From Firmicutes bacterium UBA5496 (GTDB taxonomy: Bacteria > Bacillota > Proteinivoracia > UBA4975), in assembly GCA_002427015.1 (NCBI GenBank), contig DIPE01000032.1, forward strand, positions 1,744-11,499: a stretch of 9,756 bases of DNA, given 5' to 3'. Both the position numbers and the translations under genes were made by a program. Shown here in pieces: positions 6,083-9,756 of this stretch (position 1 is the first letter of the stretch; each line of letters starts with the position of its first letter). The notes beneath the pieces are model-generated. The model had not been told where the DNA came from. It did not search any database and saw nothing but the letters and a program-made list of their open reading frames with translations.

Positions 6083-7552
6083 TTAGATCTGAGCCAACAG
6101 GCCGGTGCGTTTGTTGAAATCCATCACCAGGCGGTCAATTTCGGCAGCTTGCTTTTGGATGCCGCCCCAGTAAGATTCATGGTCATACCACTGAGCGTTG
6201 AGCTCATCGATTTCCTTGCCCTGCTGCTCAATCCAGGTATAGTACTTCAAATTGTGAATGCCCTTGCGCTGGATGTAAGACAGTTCCAGCAAATTGTCGG
6301 TTCTCTGGCCCAAAAGGCTGTGGCGGTAGTCCACGGCTGCCTGAACCGGATCATAGGGACTCTGCTCAGCTAATTCTTTCAGACGGGAACCGTACATTTC
6401 CATTGAGTCTGTAAACACCGTCATTACTACATCTTTGTCATTGAGCTCGTAGTAGCGGGCAAACTTTATCGCCCCCAGGAGGTTGGCGATGCTGGAGATG
6501 CCCAGCAGGGGCAGTTTTTCAATGACTTCAGGGCTGACACCCATATTCTGCAAATGCCTTATGCCCTCGGGCTCGTTGAACAGGCGCATTACCGCAAGGG
6601 AGTCGTTGTCATCGATGGCGGTTACCAGGTCGGTATTGCGCACATTGTGAATCCAGGGCACATGTTTGTCGCCAATCCCTTCAATGCGGTGGGCGCCATA
6701 GCCATTGTTCAGGAGGGTGGGGCATTGTAGGGCTTCAGCGGCGACGATTTTTGCGTAAGGGTATGCCTGTTTGAGGCGATCGCCGCTGGCGATGGTTCCA
6801 GCGGAACCGGTGGTGACCACCAGGCCGGCAAAATTATCCCGGCTGCCCATGGCCTGGGCCAGCACCTCCAGCATGGCGCTGCCGGTGACCTCATAATGCC
6901 ACAAGTAGTTGCCCTCTTCATCAAACTGGTTGAAAATCACGATATTATCTCTGGTCTTTCTCAATTCCCAGCACTTGTCGAATATTTCCTTGACATTGCT
7001 TTCGCTGCCGGGAGTGGGGATAATCTCACCGGCTATCTGGGCCAGCCAGTCAAAGCGCTCTCTGCTCATGCCCTCAGGGAGAATGGCGATGGATTCGCAG
7101 GCCAAAAGCTGGGCCTCATAAGCGCCGCCCCGGCAATAGTTTCCGGTGGAAGGCCAGACAGCCTTTTGGCGGGTGGGATCAAACTGGCCGGTGACCAGCC
7201 GGGGAATCAGGCAGCCGTAAGCCGCCCCCACTTTATGGGCGCCGGTGGGAAACCATTTGCCCACCAAGGCGATAATCCTGGCCTCCACCCCCGTCAGCTC
7301 TGGAGGAAGCTCAATGGCATTGACCGGTCCGAAAGCGCCGCCAAATCTTATGGGTTCATTCTTCCAGGTTATGCGGAACAAATTCAGGGAGTCAACATCC
7401 CAGAGTTCAATGTTGCGCAATTTTTCTTTAATGCCTGCAGGAATGTGTTCGGGATTTTTTTGCCAGGCCATGGGGGGAATGATGATGTTTTTTTCTCTGG
7501 CCCTGTCGATTGTTCGGGCCAGCTGCATTTCATTGATTGTTAGATTGATCAA
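6083..7552 (-). CDS. TrpB-like PLP-dependent enzyme (fold type II), substrate unknown
   Basis: A 489-residue cytoplasmic enzyme of the tryptophan-synthase-beta/cysteine-synthase superfamily. Seen: FPTGAHKVGAAYG (101-113), in which K107 is the likely PLP lysine, in the GAHK context of TrpB rather than the SFKDR context of threonine synthase. Also seen are PSTGNYCRGGA (134-144), the asparagine/substrate loop, and TTGSAGTIASG (247-257), the PLP-phosphate loop. The final 65 or so residues (425-489, rich in Trp, Tyr and charged residues) are an extension beyond the usual core. TrpB's indole-channel features are not evident and no trpA is nearby, so tryptophan synthesis is unlikely. I recall similar proteins annotated only as PLP-dependent beta-subunit-like proteins in anaerobic Bacillota. 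The start is TTG at 7552, set by AAAGGAGG eight bases upstream; the first ATG, at residue 9, is too far away. It heads the operon. Confidence 0.85.
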   Translation of the reverse strand: MINLTINEMQLARTIDRAREKNIIIPPMAWQKNPEHIPAGIKEKLRNIELWDVDSLNLFRITWKNEPIRFGGAFGPVNAIELPPELTGVEARIIALVGKWFPTGAHKVGAAYGCLIPRLVTGQFDPTRQKAVWPSTGNYCRGGAYEAQLLACESIAILPEGMSRERFDWLAQIAGEIIPTPGSESNVKEIFDKCWELRKTRDNIVIFNQFDEEGNYLWHYEVTGSAMLEVLAQAMGSRDNFAGLVVTTGSAGTIASGDRLKQAYPYAKIVAAEALQCPTLLNNGYGAHRIEGIGDKHVPWIHNVRNTDLVTAIDDNDSLAVMRLFNEPEGIRHLQNMGVSPEVIEKLPLLGISSIANLLGAIKFARYYELNDKDVVMTVFTDSMEMYGSRLKELAEQSPYDPVQAAVDYRHSLLGQRTDNLLELSYIQRKGIHNLKYYTWIEQQGKEIDELNAQWYDHESYWGGIQKQAAEIDRLVMDFNKRTGLLAQI

Positions 7553-7560
7553 AGTACAAG

Positions 7561-7568
7561 CCTCCTTT
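7561..7568 (-). promoter_or_regulatory. Ribosome binding site that fixes a TTG start
   Basis: On the minus strand AAAGGAGG ends eight bases before the TTG at 7552. This is a near-perfect Shine-Dalgarno sequence at ideal spacing. The nearest in-frame ATG (7528) lies about 32 bases away, so the TTG start of the TrpB-like enzyme is well supported. Confidence 0.8.
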
Positions 7569-7599
7569 ATTTAAGTAGCTTTTTATTTTTGGCATATAA

Positions 7600-7629
7600 A
7601 TTTTATGTTGCTTAATTGTTTCTATGCAA
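7600..7629 (-). promoter_or_regulatory. Candidate promoter of the PLP-enzyme/regulator operon
   Basis: On the minus strand TTGCAT (7629-7624, three of six to -35) is followed after 18 bases by TAAAAT (7605-7600, five of six to -10). The start would fall near 7593, giving a leader of about 40 bases. The surrounding intergenic region is AT-rich and other weak matches exist, so the exact site is uncertain. Confidence 0.35.
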
Positions 7630-7632
7630 TTA
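7613..7632. promoter_or_regulatory. Operator-like inverted repeat in the divergent intergenic region
   Basis: TAATTG-TTTCTATG-CAATTA has perfect 6-base arms around an 8-base centre. It overlaps the candidate -35 element of the minus-strand operon and lies about 110 bases before the XdhC-like gene. A regulator bound here could control both directions. The arms are AT-rich, so chance occurrence is possible. Confidence 0.25.
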
Positions 7633-7683
7633 TTAATTTCTCCTGCATGCTCAAGAATTATTTTTTGGCTTTTCCCCTCTTTC

Positions 7684-7712
7684 TTTTCCCAAGGAGCAAA
7701 ATAGCTTATACT
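7684..7712 (+). promoter_or_regulatory. Candidate promoter of the XdhC-like gene
   Basis: TTTTCC (7684-7689, three of six to -35) and TATACT (7707-7712, five of six to -10) are separated by 17 bases. A start near 7719 would leave about 24 bases before the ATG, just enough for the GAGGAGG site at 7728-7734. A second, weaker pair (TTGCTT at 7608-7613, TATTAA at 7631-7636, spacing 17) exists further upstream. Confidence 0.35.
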
Positions 7713-7742
7713 GTATGCAAATCCCTTGAGGAGGAAACAGTC

Positions 7743-8732
7743 ATGAAAAATCTTTGGTCAGCGGTTTCCCAGTCCCTTAAGTCCGGACAGCCGGTCTTGC
7801 TGGCAACGGAGGTGGCAGGAGACTGTCCCGGGCGCTCCGGTCTCTACGGAGAAGAGGGCAATTTGCTGGCCGGAGAAGATATCGGCCAAAGAGAAAAAGA
7901 TGGCCTCATCACTGCCGGCGCAACTACCCTTTTCCAGCAATGGCTGTGGCCCCGGCCGGGCCTGGTCATCTTCGGCGGCGGCCATGTGGCGGTTCCCGTG
8001 GCGCAAATTGGGACCCTGCTGGGTTTTGAAGTGACAGTCTGCGACGACCGCAAGGAATTCGCCAACAGCCTGCGCTTCCCCCAGGCCCAAATCCTGGCCA
8101 TGGACTATGAAGAGGCCTTTGACCATTTATCCCTCAACTCCCGCCACTACATAGTCATCGTCACCCGGGGCCATATCCATGACCGCGCCTGCGTCATCAG
8201 GGCCCTGGGCACCGATGCCGCCTACATCGGCGTCATTGGCAGCCCCAAAAAGGCCCGGGAAACCACAGCCTGGCTCCTGGAGCAAGGTTTCCCCCTGAGC
8301 CAGGTGCAAAGGGTATTCTCCCCCATCGGCCTGGACATCAATGCCCGCACCCCCGCAGAAATCGCCGTCAGCATCCTGGGGGAAATCATCCGGGAAAAGA
8401 GCAGCCGCCCCGCCCCCGCCAATATTGAAGAGATTGCTGAAGCCCTGGGGACAAAGGCAGACCAAAAAACCTGGAGCCTAATCACCATAGTTTCCGCCCA
8501 GGGTTCCACCCCCCAAGGGACCGGCGCCAGAATGCTGGTGAAAACCGGCGGCCATACAATAGGCACCGTAGGCGGCGGCCTGGCAGAAAAAATGGCCCTG
8601 GATGCGGCCCTGCAGGTTATGGACACCCGGGTCCCCCGTTTGCTGGAATACAGGCTGGACAACACTGTGGCCGCCCAGGAGGGCATGGTCTGCGGGGGCA
8701 AAATGACTATATTTATCCAGCCCATCCAATAA
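7743..8732 (+). CDS. XdhC/CoxI-family molybdenum hydroxylase maturation protein, Rossmann-first arrangement
   Basis: A 329-residue protein of the XdhC/CoxI family. Members bind molybdenum cofactor, promote its sulfuration and deliver it to xanthine-dehydrogenase-type enzymes. Seen: a Rossmann XdhC_C-like domain (about 72-215) with VIFGGGHVA (75-83), acidic DD at 101-102, VTRGHIHD (140-147), YIGVIGSPKK (161-170) and SPIGLDI (193-199). It is followed by an XdhC_CoxI domain (about 243-328) with GSTPQGTGARML (254-265), GTVGGG (274-279) and MVCGG (315-319), where C317 is the conserved cysteine. In textbook XdhC the order is the reverse. Residues 15-48 resemble a decayed copy of the XdhC_CoxI start. 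The frame is open back to 7605, but GAGGAGG (7728-7734) eight bases before the ATG at 7743 marks the real start. It is divergent from the hydroxylase locus, whose Mo subunit is its likely client. Confidence 0.9.
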   Translation: MKNLWSAVSQSLKSGQPVLLATEVAGDCPGRSGLYGEEGNLLAGEDIGQREKDGLITAGATTLFQQWLWPRPGLVIFGGGHVAVPVAQIGTLLGFEVTVCDDRKEFANSLRFPQAQILAMDYEEAFDHLSLNSRHYIVIVTRGHIHDRACVIRALGTDAAYIGVIGSPKKARETTAWLLEQGFPLSQVQRVFSPIGLDINARTPAEIAVSILGEIIREKSSRPAPANIEEIAEALGTKADQKTWSLITIVSAQGSTPQGTGARMLVKTGGHTIGTVGGGLAEKMALDAALQVMDTRVPRLLEYRLDNTVAAQEGMVCGGKMTIFIQPIQ

Positions 8733-8752
8733 AAAAAGGCCCTTAAGGCCTT
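8731..8752 (-). terminator. Intrinsic terminator of the small membrane-protein gene
   Basis: On the minus strand AAGGCC-TTAAG-GGCCTT folds into a 6-bp stem with a 5-base loop and runs into seven or more T (complement of the A-run 8731-8737). It overlaps the stop codon of the membrane-protein gene at one end and the stop codon of the convergent XdhC-like gene at the other. In the plus direction the A-run precedes the stem and no T-run follows, so it is not an evident terminator for the XdhC-like gene. Confidence 0.65.
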
Positions 8753-8993
8753 ATCTGAACTTGAACAAAACTTTATTGATTGCTTCGAGCAGAACGGGGA
8801 AGACGGCAGGAAAGGTCAGCAGGAAAATGAGGCCGTTGATGCCAATGCCCAGCAAGCCGCCCCAGAGTTTTTGGGGCTGCTTTTTCTTGGCCAACAGAGC
8901 TGAGATACTGAAAATTATAAAACCCACCAGAAAAAATCCGCTTACGGCAGCCAAGACTGCCATGACCGCGTATTTGATAAACAGCGCATTCAT
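8751..8993 (-). CDS. Small two-helix membrane protein of unknown function
   Basis: An 80-residue protein that I do not recognise. It has two predicted membrane helices, about residues 5-35 and 45-72. They are separated by a short basic loop (KKKQPQK, 36-42) that should lie in the cytoplasm, placing both ends outside. The last residues are again basic (KFR). There is no catalytic or metal-binding motif and no signal peptide distinct from the first helix. The start is well supported by CAGGAGGA seven bases upstream, and the gene has its own candidate promoter and a terminator, so it is a single-gene unit convergent with the XdhC-like gene. Nothing ties it to purine metabolism. Confidence 0.75.
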   Translation of the reverse strand: MNALFIKYAVMAVLAAVSGFFLVGFIIFSISALLAKKKQPQKLWGGLLGIGINGLIFLLTFPAVFPVLLEAINKVLFKFR

Positions 8994-9044
8994 TATATCA
9001 TCCTCCTGGAAAGCAGAAATAGGAATTGGTCAGCTATAAACATT

Positions 9045-9053
9045 ACTATACCA
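9045..9053 (-). promoter_or_regulatory. Extended -10 promoter of the small membrane-protein gene
   Basis: On the minus strand TGG-TATAGT forms an extended -10 element (TGnTATAAT type, five of six in the hexamer). The start would fall near 9038, about 45 bases before the ATG at 8993. No convincing -35 is present at the usual distance, which fits an extended -10 promoter. Confidence 0.4.
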
Positions 9054-9059
9054 TATTTT

Positions 9060-9076
9060 TATGGAAAGATTCCATA
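9060..9076. promoter_or_regulatory. 17-bp palindrome TATGGAA-AGA-TTCCATA
   Basis: Perfect 7-base inverted arms around a 3-base centre. The site covers where the -35 region of the membrane-protein promoter would be, so it is a good candidate repressor or activator site. It has no T-run and lies outside any gene, so it is unlikely to be a terminator. Confidence 0.4.
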
Positions 9077-9160
9077 GGTCATAATAGACTCTGCATTTAT
9101 TCCCTAAGCATTATTTCATCACTTTATCCAACAACTACGTAGCTTGAGCAGATTGAGCAC

Positions 9161-9201
9161 AAAAAAAGGTGACTCCCGTTCGATTTGCCGGCGGGGTCAC
9201 C
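9161..9201 (-). terminator. Intrinsic terminator after the exported-protein gene
   Basis: On the minus strand GGTGAC (9201-9196) pairs with GTCACC (9173-9168). After one mismatch further C:G pairs extend the stem, and it is followed directly by seven T (complement of 9161-9167). It starts 38 bases after the stop codon at 9239 and so ends that gene's transcript. Confidence 0.75.
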
Positions 9202-9238
9202 CATAAACCTTTCTAATTTTGTACTGGGTACAAACATG

Positions 9239-9756
9239 TTATTTACTCTTTCCATAATTGTCAACAACAGCATCAAGGATATCCAGGTAATCATTATCCG
9301 TAGCAAAGATTTCTAGACTTTTTGCTGAACGGGTAGCTTTTGAAGGAGTAGGCCAAACAAATTTGCCATAATAAATGCCAGCAACTGACAGCGTCCCACT
9401 AGGTGTCTCGGTTAAAAACAGGAGATATTTGCCATTCTTCTCCATGGGCAAATAATCTTCTATTGTTTCCATATATAAACCAATGGGTGTCCGGTAGTAT
9501 CGGTAAAATTCCCTTACCTCAATTTCCTCACCACAACTGACGTTACCCTTGTAGACTTTGGTTATTATGACAGGTGTATAAGTATAGGGAAGATCATTTT
9601 CATCCTCTTTCCCCTTACCGCTCACTGTCACTTCAGCAATTACAGCAGAACGTTCTTCAAGTTCCTCCAGTGATTTTATGGGATTAGCCATGGAAGCGCT
9701 GCCGGGAACTATCGTTGGCACAGTAAATCGGTAAATAGTGATAGCCGAACCAATAA
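9239..9756 (-). CDS. Probably exported protein of unknown function, C-terminal part (runs off right edge)
   Basis: The reading frame stays open to the right edge, so about 171 residues of a longer protein are visible. A GTG at 9721 could be read as a start, giving 160 residues. However, the codons before it continue a hydrophobic stretch (IGSAITIYRFTV, then PTIVPGSASMA) that looks like the end of a signal peptide or anchor, with possible cleavage after SMA. The start is therefore more likely beyond the window. Counting from the GTG, the mature part begins with IKSLEELEERSAVIAEVTV (15-33), followed by TPVIITKVYKGNV (49-61) and KNGKYLLFLT (95-104). I associate this pattern with small extracytoplasmic beta-barrel-like proteins of Bacillota, but I cannot name a function. 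No catalytic residues stand out. It is more AT-rich than the purine locus and has its own terminator at 9161-9201. Confidence 0.7.
   Translation of the reverse strand, partial: IGSAITIYRFTVPTIVPGSASMANPIKSLEELEERSAVIAEVTVSGKGKEDENDLPYTYTPVIITKVYKGNVSCGEEIEVREFYRYYRTPIGLYMETIEDYLPMEKNGKYLLFLTETPSGTLSVAGIYYGKFVWPTPSKATRSAKSLEIFATDNDYLDILDAVVDNYGKSK

Larger units (their letters stand above)
8994..9238. other. AT-rich intergenic region, 245 bp
   Basis: No convincing gene here. It holds, from left to right, the ribosome binding site and candidate promoter of the membrane-protein gene, the 17-bp palindrome, about 80 bases with nothing recognisable, and the terminator hairpin of the gene to its right. 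The 60-codon frame crossing it (9124-9306, minus) covers that terminator and lacks a ribosome binding site. Confidence 0.6.

Noticed and set aside
6083..7552. Identity as tryptophan synthase beta chain or as OrtB of ornithine fermentation
   Set aside because: There is no trpA or ortA neighbour, the length and C-terminal tail differ from TrpB, and OrtB as I recall it has an SFKDR-type lysine motif rather than GAHK.
7605..7742. Upstream extension of the XdhC-like reading frame (46 more residues starting at 7605)
   Set aside because: The extension is AT-rich, overlaps the candidate promoters and has no ribosome binding site, while the ATG at 7743 has GAGGAGG at ideal spacing and begins where the family homology starts.
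8736..8752. Terminator for the plus-strand XdhC-like gene
   Set aside because: In the plus direction the A-run precedes the stem and the bases after it (TTATCTG) are not a T-run.
9124..9306. 60-residue minus-strand frame, part hydrophobic
   Set aside because: It overlaps the end of the exported-protein gene in another frame, runs through its terminator hairpin, and lacks a ribosome binding site.

Overview
The window looks like a chromosomal segment of an anaerobic Bacillota (Clostridia-type) bacterium. Supporting signs are strong AGGAGG-type ribosome binding sites before most genes, a TTG start placed by such a site, compact translationally coupled operons, U-tailed hairpin terminators, and a moderately GC-rich coding style. 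The assignment to a lineage is an inference; no marker gene is present.

About three quarters of the window (1-7552, minus strand) is a purine-type catabolic locus. Reading in the direction of transcription (right to left) it holds: a TrpB-like PLP enzyme of unknown substrate (7552-6083), a threonine-synthase-like PLP enzyme (6060-4825), an XRE/cupin regulator (4822-4274), then a short intergenic leader with its own candidate promoter and a perfect 9-bp terminator hairpin. After the leader come the three subunits of a xanthine-dehydrogenase-type molybdenum hydroxylase (Mo subunit 4148-1839, FAD subunit 1845-979, [2Fe-2S] subunit 988-512) and the first 170 residues of an 8-oxoguanine-deaminase-like amidohydrolase that runs off the left edge. 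The last four genes overlap or nearly touch, so they are almost certainly one transcript.

Divergently transcribed from the other side of an AT-rich, 190-bp intergenic region is an XdhC/CoxI-family accessory protein (7743-8732), expected to mature the molybdenum cofactor of the hydroxylase. Its domain order is Rossmann first and XdhC/CoxI second, with what looks like a degenerate XdhC/CoxI half-domain at its N-terminus. Together the genes suggest deamination and oxidation of a purine (or similar heterocycle), cofactor maturation, a dedicated regulator, and two fold-type-II PLP enzymes that may act on an amino-acid product further down the pathway. That last link is inference.

The right end (8735-9756) is more AT-rich and appears unrelated: a two-helix 80-residue membrane protein (8993-8751, minus), an intergenic stretch with a 17-bp palindrome and a clear terminator, and the C-terminal part of a probably exported protein of unknown function running off the right edge. 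The items most worth a second look are the candidate attenuator in front of the hydroxylase operon and the two PLP enzymes tied to that operon.
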